The position numbers were made by a program, and so were the translations under genes. Below the pieces are notes generated by a model that had not been told where the DNA came from, made no database searches, and saw nothing but the letters and a program-made list of their open reading frames with translations. This document shows, in pieces, positions 1-6,663 of a stretch of 7,349 bases of DNA; the first letter of the stretch is position 1; each line of letters begins with the position of its first letter. This stretch comes from CAMQVM01 sp044433365 (GTDB lineage Bacteria > Bacteroidota > Bacteroidia > Bacteroidales > Rikenellaceae). The stretch lies in NCBI GenBank assembly GCA_044433365.1, contig JAWXTR010000124.1, forward strand, positions 1-7,349, in the 5' to 3' direction.

Positions 1-22
1 CTACTCATTAATATTATTTTTG

Positions 23-30
23 CAAAGGTA
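23..30 (-). promoter_or_regulatory. Possible -7 box for a gene beyond the window start
   Basis: On the minus strand TACCTTTG fits TAnnTTTG and begins directly after the stop codon of the sugar porter. An ATG follows at 8-6 on the minus strand, but only two further bases pairs beyond one codon remain before the edge. No good -33 element is seen at 19-20 bp, so confidence is low. Confidence 0.3.
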
Positions 31-1431
31 TTAGAACTCCCCTTTAATAAGTTCTTCTTCAATCTCTTCGAGCGATTTGTTTTTTGTTTCAGGTACGTTT
101 TTATATGTAAATATAAATCCTCCGATACAGATTAAACCATAAATCCAGAATGTGCCAGCTGCACCTAACGTACTATTTAAAATTGGGAAGGTGTAGGTCA
201 AAATAAAGCAAGCAAGCCAAAGAGCAAATGTTGCAATCGACATAGCCATACCTCTAACAGCAGTTGGGAAAATTTCGGATATTACAACCCACATAATAGG
301 CGCAAGACTCATAGCATAGCAAGCAATTGCAGCAACTACAACGATTAGCAGTGCAACGCCAGTAATTTCAAAATAGTAGGCAGCACCCATCAATATATAT
401 ATGATAGATAATCCACCTGCACCAATCAAAAGAAGTGGGCGACGACCAATTTTATCTACAAGTGTCATAGCCACAACCGTAAATATTACATTTGTAGCAC
501 CAGTAACCACAATATTCATCAAAATATCGGATACACCATAGCCAGCAGCGGTAAAAATCTCTTGAGCATAGTTAAAAATTACATTTATACCGCACCATTG
601 TTGGAATACAGCTAGTACAATACCTATAACAAGTACTTTACGCATAGATGGTTTTAAAATAGCACGTAAACCTCCGCTTTCGCTATTGCTATCGCTATTT
701 AACGACTCTTCTAGTGCTTTACGTTCCTGCTCGACCTGCTCGTCGCTCATTATTTTAGCCATAATTTTAAGAGCTTTCTCTTTCTGACCATTAATCATCA
801 GCCATCTAGGACTTTCAGGTATTACAAACGAGAAGATAAAGAATATAGCAGCAGGAATATTCTCCATCCAGAACATCCAACGCCAACCTAACTGACCGTT
901 CCACGACTCTTTAATCATTTGAATGGTTGCATTATCTGCAACAGGTTCGGCAAGCAACATATTAATAATTTGAGCAGCCAAGATACCAATTACTATGGTT
1001 AGCTGGTTGAGTGATACAAATCTACCTCTCATTTTAGCAGGTGCAATCTCAGCAATATACATAGGCGATAGGTTTGATGCAACACCAATAGCAAAACCGC
1101 CAACTATTCTATACACGATAAACATATTAAAACTATCGGTAGCACCTGTACCTATAGCAGATAAAATAAATAGGAATGCCGAAATTATCAACATCTTTTT
1201 ACGACCATATTTATCGCTTGCTCTACCCGAAAGTATAGCTCCAGCAAGACATCCAAGCAGTGCGCTACTCATTGCCCACCCCTGCATAGCTGGATTTGCA
1301 GAAATTCCAAAAAATGGTTCATAAAAAGGTTTCGCACCTCCAATTACAACCCAGTCGTAACCAAACAGTAATCCTCCCATTGCTGAAATCAATGAGATAA
1401 GAAATAGATAGTAAGTTTTTCTTTTGTTCAT
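31..1431 (-). CDS. MFS sugar porter (XylE/AraE-like sugar:proton symporter)
   Basis: Inner-membrane transporter of the sugar porter family, likely importing a monosaccharide such as a pentose or hexose with protons. The 466-aa product has about 12 hydrophobic segments and the full set of family motifs: GYDWVVIGGA (24-33) in TM1, DKYGRKK (73-79) after TM2, YIAEIAPAKMRGR (125-137), PESPRWL (205-211), QQWCGINVIFNYA (277-289), DKIGRRPLL (326-334), EIFPTAVRG (386-394) and VPETKNKSLEEIEEE (446-460). Residues that bind sugar in E. coli XylE have counterparts here: Q143 in TM5, Q277/Q278, N283 and W381. The central cytoplasmic loop holds a Ser/Asn-rich stretch near 244-253. Length is normal (XylE has 491 aa). 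The ATG is preceded by an A/T-rich leader without a Shine-Dalgarno sequence. It follows the DUF5107/TPR gene in the same direction after 236 bp, with no obvious promoter of its own, so cotranscription is likely. Substrate cannot be read from the sequence. Confidence 0.95.
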   Translation of the reverse strand: MNKRKTYYLFLISLISAMGGLLFGYDWVVIGGAKPFYEPFFGISANPAMQGWAMSSALLGCLAGAILSGRASDKYGRKKMLIISAFLFILSAIGTGATDSFNMFIVYRIVGGFAIGVASNLSPMYIAEIAPAKMRGRFVSLNQLTIVIGILAAQIINMLLAEPVADNATIQMIKESWNGQLGWRWMFWMENIPAAIFFIFSFVIPESPRWLMINGQKEKALKIMAKIMSDEQVEQERKALEESLNSDSNSESGGLRAILKPSMRKVLVIGIVLAVFQQWCGINVIFNYAQEIFTAAGYGVSDILMNIVVTGATNVIFTVVAMTLVDKIGRRPLLLIGAGGLSIIYILMGAAYYFEITGVALLIVVVAAIACYAMSLAPIMWVVISEIFPTAVRGMAMSIATFALWLACFILTYTFPILNSTLGAAGTFWIYGLICIGGFIFTYKNVPETKNKSLEEIEEELIKGEF

Positions 1432-1446
1432 ATTAATTTGTTTTTA

Positions 1447-1613
1447 TAAGTAGGGTAAAATAATTATTGGTGTATTTTTAAAAGTGCTATTGGAGATGAG
1501 ATTTTTTGTTATTGAATCGAAAATATAGTGGTTCTATATTGAGATTTAATAGTGAAAAATATCGCTCCAAGAGTGCTATTAAGAATATGGCAATAATTGT
1601 TTTACACTACTTA
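1447..1613. repeat. 167-bp MITE-like palindromic element (long form)
   Basis: The ends are inverted repeats: 1447-1469 and the reverse complement of 1591-1613 agree at 21 of 23 bases (both begin TAAGTAG). The match continues, with mismatches, inward to about 1495/1565. The centre is a 7-bp stem (1522-1528 AATATAG with 1534-1540 CTATATT, loop TGGTT), so nearly the whole element folds on itself around position 1530. It contains no reading frame of note. Both ends recur in the 78-bp element at 6563-6640. It lies between the DUF5107/TPR gene and the sugar porter and would form a large hairpin in a shared transcript. No clear target-site duplication is visible. It could be a non-autonomous transposon remnant or an expanded intergenic hairpin repeat. 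Confidence 0.8.
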
Positions 1614-1622
1614 ATATTATTT

Positions 1623-1670
1623 TAAGGGAACTTCTAAAGCTCCGAAAGTTAGATTTTAGAAGTGCCCTTA
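1623..1670 (-). terminator. Hairpin at the 3' end of the DUF5107/TPR gene
   Basis: Arms 1623-1638 and 1655-1670 are complementary at 15 of 16 positions, with a 16-nt loop. The right arm includes the stop codon (1668-1670), so the hairpin begins exactly at the end of the gene. Reading the minus strand, the stem is followed by AAATAATATTAA, not a U-run. It may therefore act as a weak terminator, a processing point or a 3' stabilising structure between the two genes. Confidence 0.5.
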
Positions 1671-4600
1671 ATAAAGGCTACCGATAAACATCACATTCTG
1701 ATGATTAAGATCGATTTTAGCCACTTCTGCTAAAAACTCTTTACCCTCAGCAATATTTCCTAAACCTAAATTACCTAGACCCATTACGAAGTTGCAGTGT
1801 AGGCGGTTGCGGCTATTTAAATCGTCCTCCCAAATTAGTAGGTCGGGAAGAGATACTGCAAAGTAGTCGATTTTTACAGAGTCGCCCAAATGTTCTTTAC
1901 CATTAGCGATAAGATTTTCGAAACACTCAGTAGCTTTTGCCTTTTCACCCAATTTTTCCCAAGCCAAACCTTGATAGAACACCTTATCTGGTTGTTGGTC
2001 GTTGTAGTAGTAGGCAATTGCTGGTTTGTTTGAACCTAGTGTTGCAAGACGGAAATATTTTTCAGCCTCCGCAGCTTCGCCCAATCCCTCATAAGCTAAT
2101 GCTAAGAAGTAGTGAACATCGTTCTCTTCGGTTGTAGATAGCTTACCTTCACCAAGATTTTCAGGATATTGCTCTGTCTCTTTTAGTAGAGTGATAGCTT
2201 TTTCGAACTCACCATTTTCGATAGCAATTTTTGCAAGAGCTAATCGGCAGATAATATATTGACCAGTAACTTTACCTTCGCCGCCCTCCCAAGGGTGGAA
2301 TTTACGGTTAGAAAGCAGGTTGTAAGCCTCAGTATATAGACCTAACTGATTTTTAAGAGTAATACGTTCGATGCAAAGGTCGTCACGCTCTTCAACCAAG
2401 TAGTTGTATTTTTCATACATCTCCATACGATACTCATGCGAGTATCGTAGTTTTTTGTATAGTTGGTCAAGCTCCATAAAGATGCGTGCATCTGTAGTAT
2501 CAAGCAAAAATGCAGCTTCAAGAGTTTCAAGAGCCTTTTTGCTATCGTTAGATTTGTTGTAATACGCAAGCGATAGGTTGCGAAGAGCAGTAGGATATTT
2601 GTCGTCAAGTTTTACCGACGCTTCCCAACACTCTATAGCATCACTATATTGGCGTGCACCATACCAGAAGTTACCTAAATAGTAAAACGCTTTTGCACCC
2701 TCTGGATTTATCTCCATGGCGTTTTTAAGCATCAACACCTCCTCTGTTTTATTTGGGAAACTGAAATCTGGAGCTACTGTTTCAGCTCTTTGGTAAGCCT
2801 CTTTAGCTGCATATAGATTGCCTGAAAGGAAGTTGAAATATCCGATAGAGTAGTATACCATTGGATAGGTTTCAGAGCCATCTTCTAACAAGAAGTCTAA
2901 AAAGTCGAGAGCCTCGCTATACATTCCAGCATTAGCATAGTCGATAGCATACTCCATATAGCTATTTGGCAAGCCTTGCATAATAGTTTTAATCTCTGCT
3001 TTTAGCTCAAGAGCCTCAGCTTCATTGCCATTAGCTAATGCGATAATATAGCTCTCGTAGCGACAACCAATATTAAATTGGTCGATTTTTAAAGAGTCGG
3101 CGATAAGTGTTATAGCCTCGTTAGATTTTCCCAATTTACGAAGAACTGAGCATTTTAGCTGTCTACCCTTATGGTTATGCCAGTTTCTTAGAAGCGAGCG
3201 GTCGATATGGTCGAGAGCTTTGTCATAGTCGCCATTAATCATATCAATTTGAGCCAAGGTGAAGTAGCCAGCATCTTGCCAAGCTGCATTCCAAGTAGAT
3301 TTAAATAGGTCGGAATAAGCTGCCTCCATATCGCCTAAGAATTTCTTACACATACCCAGGTTGTAGTATGGCTCACCATCATAAGGATTTGGATTACGGT
3401 CGATTTGAGTATCAACAGCCTTTTGAAGATAGCTGCAAGCCTTAGCAAACTGACCACGACGCATTAATAGCAGACCCATAGCGTTATTACAACGAATATC
3501 GTTAGCATCACGGCGTAGAGCCTCCTCGTAGTAGTCGGTTGCAAGATATGTAGCGTGTCTATACTGCTCGATATGGTGACCAGTTAAGAATAGTTGCTCG
3601 TTAGTTTCGATATCGGCTGGATTTTTGGCTGCACGTGCTGGAGATGGAATAGGTTTCTCTTCGATTTTTTCAGCCTTATAGCAAACCAACGTTTTACCAT
3701 TTTCATCAAGTACAGTTAATACCAATTTTGAGATATTCTCTTTCGAACACTCTACAGTCTCGATAAACGATTTATATGGAGAGATGGCTGTAACTTTATC
3801 AAGATAAACTTTATCTTCAACACTCATAATAATGCGTGCAGCAGTGTGAGCAGCTGAAGCATAAACGATAACCTTCATATTATCATCGTCACACACCTCA
3901 ATATTTACGATAGCATCGCAAGTGGCATTTTTAACCATACCAACCTCTTGGTAAGGCATAAAATATTGCTTCCAAGTCTTTTCCTCATAAGGTTGAAGCC
4001 ATGTAAAATCGGGTTGATTATCGCAATACATCCCTGTCATAAGCTCAATATATGGTCCATCCTCGTCGGTTAGGTTTCTATCCCAAGCTCTACCAAAGTC
4101 GCAGTTACCCCAAGTCCACTGTTTCTTACCGGGACTTACATTGTGGTCGGCAATATGAAGCAGACCAGCCTTAATATGCTCTTCGTAACCACCAACAAAA
4201 TCGTATTTAGATTTGCCAGCCATGTAAGAGGTAGGAACTGGGATGTTTTTGTAGCGAGAAATATCGACACCTGCCGAATAGTCGCATTTGTAGTAGGTAC
4301 CTGTAGCGATAGGGAACGACGAAACGTCACGTTTACCATGGTCAAACACTGCATTTACATCGGGTGGGAAAACAGAGTAGTAGTCGTCGTTAACCACAAC
4401 AGCAGGGTTAGCCCACCAAAGGAAAGTTTGGGGCTGTGGAGTGCGGTTATACACTTTAGCCTTAATTTCAATATAAGATTTGCCAGGATATAGCGTAAAG
4501 CCAGCCATACCTTTAGTACGAAACATCTTTTCTACCTCGCTACACCACACTGTAACGCTACCATCCTCAAATTTTTCGATTTTGAAGTCAGCAGGTAGAT

Positions 4601-5024
4601 ATGTTGTAGGGCGGTGGTGTTGCGGCCAGTTAAACTCAATACCTCCCGAAATCCAAGGGCCTGTAAGACCTACTAATGCAGGTTTTACCACCTGATTATA
4701 GTATACAAAATGACGCTGCTTAGCTTTGTCGTAAGCCATGTGAACACGACCGCCAAGCTCTGGTAAAATCATCAATTTGATATACTCATTTTCAATAAAA
4801 ACAGCCTTATACTCTTTGTCTTTTTTATCATCGCTGATTTTTTCGATAACTGGATAAGGGTATACCACTCCACTACTACCTTGATATACTCGTTTTTCTA
4901 GGAAAACAGGATTTTTCTCCATTTCACCTACATCATAAGTAGGTAGTTTTATTGTCTCCTCCCATGCTTTTACCTGCGAAGTAGTAACTGTACTTCTAGT
5001 AAGGTATTCTGTAATCTGTTCCAT
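1668..5024 (-). CDS. DUF5107 domain protein with C-terminal TPR array
   Basis: An 1118-aa protein with no signal peptide or membrane segment, so probably cytosolic. Residues about 40-360 match my memory of DUF5107, a domain with a galactose-mutarotase-like fold: PELGGRVHMAYDK (88-100) resembles the mutarotase strand, and conserved-looking blocks follow at GGIEFNWPQHHRP (127-139), FLWWANPAV (201-209), WGNCDFGRAWDRNL (305-318) and YIELMTGMYCDNQPDFTWL (325-343). E327 sits where a mutarotase-type glutamate might lie, but this is inference. Residues 365-455 look like a small beta domain. From about 490 to the C-terminus there are ten or more TPR-like helical pairs, e.g. 512-540, 552-576, 723-752, 777-806, 811-842, 968-996 and 1015-1040. 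The reaction is unknown. The neighbouring sugar porter suggests it binds or acts on an imported or intracellular sugar, with the TPRs serving for assembly or partner docking. The ATG at 5022-5024 has an A/T-rich leader, and a weak promoter lies about 70 bp upstream. Confidence 0.93.
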   Translation of the reverse strand: MEQITEYLTRSTVTTSQVKAWEETIKLPTYDVGEMEKNPVFLEKRVYQGSSGVVYPYPVIEKISDDKKDKEYKAVFIENEYIKLMILPELGGRVHMAYDKAKQRHFVYYNQVVKPALVGLTGPWISGGIEFNWPQHHRPTTYLPADFKIEKFEDGSVTVWCSEVEKMFRTKGMAGFTLYPGKSYIEIKAKVYNRTPQPQTFLWWANPAVVVNDDYYSVFPPDVNAVFDHGKRDVSSFPIATGTYYKCDYSAGVDISRYKNIPVPTSYMAGKSKYDFVGGYEEHIKAGLLHIADHNVSPGKKQWTWGNCDFGRAWDRNLTDEDGPYIELMTGMYCDNQPDFTWLQPYEEKTWKQYFMPYQEVGMVKNATCDAIVNIEVCDDDNMKVIVYASAAHTAARIIMSVEDKVYLDKVTAISPYKSFIETVECSKENISKLVLTVLDENGKTLVCYKAEKIEEKPIPSPARAAKNPADIETNEQLFLTGHHIEQYRHATYLATDYYEEALRRDANDIRCNNAMGLLLMRRGQFAKACSYLQKAVDTQIDRNPNPYDGEPYYNLGMCKKFLGDMEAAYSDLFKSTWNAAWQDAGYFTLAQIDMINGDYDKALDHIDRSLLRNWHNHKGRQLKCSVLRKLGKSNEAITLIADSLKIDQFNIGCRYESYIIALANGNEAEALELKAEIKTIMQGLPNSYMEYAIDYANAGMYSEALDFLDFLLEDGSETYPMVYYSIGYFNFLSGNLYAAKEAYQRAETVAPDFSFPNKTEEVLMLKNAMEINPEGAKAFYYLGNFWYGARQYSDAIECWEASVKLDDKYPTALRNLSLAYYNKSNDSKKALETLEAAFLLDTTDARIFMELDQLYKKLRYSHEYRMEMYEKYNYLVEERDDLCIERITLKNQLGLYTEAYNLLSNRKFHPWEGGEGKVTGQYIICRLALAKIAIENGEFEKAITLLKETEQYPENLGEGKLSTTEENDVHYFLALAYEGLGEAAEAEKYFRLATLGSNKPAIAYYYNDQQPDKVFYQGLAWEKLGEKAKATECFENLIANGKEHLGDSVKIDYFAVSLPDLLIWEDDLNSRNRLHCNFVMGLGNLGLGNIAEGKEFLAEVAKIDLNHQNVMFIGSLY

Positions 5025-5091
5025 TTAGTTAATATTTTTATTGATTTTCTATTGTTATTTTGTTAGATTTTTTCTTTGTTATTTTATAGTA

Positions 5092-5122
5092 CAAAGATCA
5101 TAAATAAAAAATGATTATAAAA
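5092..5122 (-). promoter_or_regulatory. Weak promoter for the DUF5107/TPR gene
   Basis: On the minus strand GATCTTTG (5099-5092) differs from the Bacteroidota -7 consensus TAnnTTTG at one fixed base, and TTTT (5122-5119) lies 19 bp before it where TTTG is expected. This would give a leader of about 60 nt. An inverted pair AGTTTT/AAAACT (5126-5154) just upstream is a possible regulator site. Confidence 0.4.
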
Positions 5123-5196
5123 TGTAGTTTTCACCTATTAAGATGTACAAAACTGTTATTTTGCAATATTTTTCATTTTTTTATCTTCTATTAGAA

Positions 5197-5213
5197 AATA
5201 TTAAGTAGGGTAA
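5197..5213. repeat. Solo end of the MITE-like family
   Basis: AATATTAAGTAGGGTAA matches the inverted right end of the 167-bp element at 16 of 17 bases, and its last 12 bases are identical to the left end at 1447-1458. No inverted partner end is visible nearby, so it may be a remnant or a chance match in A/T-rich sequence. Confidence 0.35.
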
Positions 5214-5262
5214 CTGTGGAATTTGGGCTGGTCTCCATAGCGCATAATCTGAGAAAACTAAT

Positions 5263-5309
5263 AAAAGCAAGAAAATACGCCTAAAATAAAGGCTTTTTCT
5301 TGCTTTTTT
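5263..5309. terminator. Strong hairpin with T-tails, possibly bidirectional terminator
   Basis: The arm 5263-5282 pairs with 5290-5307: AAAAGCAAGAAAA matches TTTTTCTTGCTTTT, with an inner GCCT/AGGC pairing across a small bulge. On the plus strand the stem runs into TTTTTT (5304-5309), a typical intrinsic-terminator tail. On the minus strand it is followed by TTTTATTAGTTTTC, so it could also stop transcripts from oxyR, whose stop lies about 215 bp upstream in that direction. No plus-strand gene precedes it. Confidence 0.6.
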
Positions 5310-5403
5310 CATCTCTAAACTCTAATAAAGACAATATTTTGAAAATTGAAGATATTTCTTGTTCTATCTTTATGATGAAGAAATAAAAATAACTTTTGTT
5401 AAT

Positions 5404-5502
5404 GCTTTTTTTAAAAAAAAGCACGCCCAAAGGGCTGGCAAAAATCGCTGAGTTTCTACTCACGGCTTCGCTCCGCTTTTTAAAAGCGGAAGAAGGTTTT
5501 TT
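5404..5502. repeat. Structured, repeat-like intergenic block with T-tailed hairpin
   Basis: This locally GC-richer block contains several short inverted repeats: GCCC-AAA-GGGC near 5425-5435, TGAGT-TTCT-ACTCA near 5450-5463, and TCCGCTTTT-T-AAAAGCGGA (5472-5490), a 9-bp perfect stem extended by CTTC (5466-5469) with GAAG (5492-5495) and followed by T6 (5497-5502). The minus strand shares the words AGCGATTTTTG and CTTCGCTC-like sequence with the repeat after queD, which hints at a related intergenic repeat class. Only one copy is present, so repeat status is inference. Confidence 0.4.
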
Positions 5503-5522
5503 ATGCCCTTTATTGGAGTTTA

Positions 5523-6419
5523 TTATTTATGGTTTGCAATAATAAACTCTTTTAAACTCTCCAACGTGGCTTTTTTAATAAAATTTTTACCGTAAGCTAT
5601 CGAAATTTGGCGAGATGTGCTTTTTCGCTCTTTAAACTCTCTTACTTTTGTTTTTCGAGTCTCTTCGCTCATAAAATCTACAGCCATTTTTGGTAATATT
5701 GTTGCTTTTTGGGCTTGATCTACCATTCTAATAATTGTCTCAAGTGAGCCGCCTTGCAGATTTAAATTTGCCCCTAATGGATTTTTTGAGTTGCATAAAT
5801 CTAAAATTTGAGTCCTTAGACAGTGACCATCGGCAAGCAGTAGTAGCGAGCTTACATCTATATCCATCACCGAAACCTCACTATCGTTAAGAAGTGGATT
5901 GTTGTCGGCTGCATAGTAATAAAATCTATCTTCAAACAAAATATCCTCTTTAATACCGCTTCCCTCTAAAAATCCAGCTGCTAAAATTGCTACATCTATC
6001 TTTCCATCATTAATAGCCTTAACAATATCGTGGGTAAACATCTCACTAATCTCAATATGTAGCTTAGGGTATGCATCAGCAAATTTTGGGATAAATTTGT
6101 GAAGCAAATATGGAGCGATAGTTGGAATTGCAGCGATTTTTAGAGTGCCGCTCACTTCGCCTTTCATCTCTTTTACAGTCTCCTCTACCATATAGAACTC
6201 CGCAATTGCATTTTTTGCCTTTTCTACCACAATTTTCCCTGCTTCGGTAAGTTCTAATGGTTTTGTGGAGCGGTTAAGTAGCAAAACACCCAATTCATCC
6301 TCCAAATTTTTAATTTGCGTACTTAGCGAGGGTTGTGTAACGTAGCAATGATTTGCAGCAACCGAAAAACTTCCATGTTTTGCAACCGAAAGTAGATATT
6401 CTAACTGTATTATTGTCAT
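5523..6419 (-). CDS. oxyR: OxyR, LysR-type hydrogen peroxide sensor and regulator
   Basis: A 298-aa LysR-family regulator. The N-terminal winged helix-turn-helix (about 1-60) reads MTIIQLEYLLSVAKHGSFS followed by a recognition helix around TQPSLSTQIKNLEDELG (28-44). The effector domain starts near 91 (GTLKIAAIPTIAPYLL). The decisive part is LLADGHCLRTQILDLC (194-209): C200 and C209 correspond to the peroxidatic and resolving cysteines C199 and C208 of E. coli OxyR, in the same DGHCLR context and with the same spacing. GGSLETIIRMV (223-233) and ILPKMAV (241-247) are also OxyR-typical. In Bacteroides, OxyR activates peroxide defence genes such as ahpCF, katB and dps; none is in this window. It is divergent from queD, with a -7 box TAACTTTG 44 bp upstream of the ATG. 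Length is normal for the family, and both cysteines and the DNA-binding domain are intact, so it should be functional. Confidence 0.95.
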   Translation of the reverse strand: MTIIQLEYLLSVAKHGSFSVAANHCYVTQPSLSTQIKNLEDELGVLLLNRSTKPLELTEAGKIVVEKAKNAIAEFYMVEETVKEMKGEVSGTLKIAAIPTIAPYLLHKFIPKFADAYPKLHIEISEMFTHDIVKAINDGKIDVAILAAGFLEGSGIKEDILFEDRFYYYAADNNPLLNDSEVSVMDIDVSSLLLLADGHCLRTQILDLCNSKNPLGANLNLQGGSLETIIRMVDQAQKATILPKMAVDFMSEETRKTKVREFKERKSTSRQISIAYGKNFIKKATLESLKEFIIANHK

Positions 6420-6462
6420 ATATGTAGTTTTATAAAGGAAGAGTTTGTGAAAATAATATTGG

Positions 6463-6494
6463 CAAAGTTACAATAAAAACATGAATTTTAGAAA
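6463..6494 (-). promoter_or_regulatory. oxyR promoter
   Basis: On the minus strand TAACTTTG (6470-6463) is an exact TAnnTTTG -7 box, with TTTC (6494-6491) 20 bp upstream as a weak -33 element. It lies 44 bp from the oxyR ATG and faces away from the queD promoter. Confidence 0.5.
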
Positions 6495-6510
6495 TAACAA
6501 GCTCTGATTC

Positions 6511-6542
6511 TTTAAAATTCTCACCTTTTTATATTACCTTTG
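6511..6542 (+). promoter_or_regulatory. queD promoter
   Basis: TACCTTTG (6535-6542) is an exact Bacteroidota -7 box, with TTTA (6511-6514) 20 bp before it as a weak -33 element. The predicted transcript starts near 6549, giving a leader of about 115 nt that contains the 78-bp palindrome. Confidence 0.5.
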
Positions 6543-6562
6543 TAAAGTTGTAGTATATGGGT

Positions 6563-6640
6563 TAAGTAGTGTAAAATAATTGTTGGTATGTTTTTAAGAG
6601 TATTTTTAAAAATATGGCAATAATTGTTTTACGCTACTTA
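6563..6640. repeat. 78-bp MITE-like palindromic element (short form)
   Basis: The outer 23 bases (6563-6585 against the reverse complement of 6618-6640) match at 20 of 23, and pairing continues with few mismatches to the centre near 6601. The right end (6608-6643) agrees with 1581-1616 of the long element at 34 of 36 bases; the left end (6563-6601) agrees with 1447-1485 at 34 of 39. It therefore looks like the same family without about 90 bp of interior. The flanks GGGT (6559-6562) and ACCC (6643-6646) extend the stem across a 2-nt bulge. It ends 23 bp before the queD ATG, within the predicted queD leader. Confidence 0.8.
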
Positions 6641-6663
6641 ATACCCCTTGTAAATAAAATTTT

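Larger units (their letters stand above)
5025..5522. other. 498-bp intergenic region without a convincing gene
   Basis: It holds, in order: the weak promoter of the DUF5107/TPR gene (5092-5122), a possible operator (AGTTTT 5126-5131 with AAAACT 5149-5154), a solo MITE-like end (5197-5213), a T-tailed hairpin (5263-5309), an A/T-rich stretch, and a structured repeat-like block with another T-tailed hairpin (5404-5502). The only open frame (5463 to 5281, minus strand, GTG start) runs through the hairpins and resembles no family known to me. Confidence 0.6.

Noticed and set aside
995..1324. 109-codon open frame on the plus strand.
   Set aside because: It lies wholly antisense within the sugar porter, whose family motifs are unambiguous.
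1447..1613. A riboswitch or structured leader for the sugar porter.
   Set aside because: The near-identical ends recur upstream of the unrelated queD gene, and the structure is a plain palindrome, so a dispersed repeat is the simpler explanation.
4143..4493. 116-codon open frame on the plus strand.
   Set aside because: It is antisense to the DUF5107 domain and has no recognisable motif; it is a shadow frame.
1668..5024. A frameshift or fusion artefact in the very long protein.
   Set aside because: The frame is open throughout, and the DUF5107 plus TPR arrangement at about 1100 aa is, as I recall, a normal architecture for this family.
5281..5463. 60-codon open frame on the minus strand with a GTG start.
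   Set aside because: It spans hairpins and a T-tailed terminator-like structure, ends in low-complexity Lys/Phe-rich sequence, and matches no family I know. It is most likely repeat-derived.
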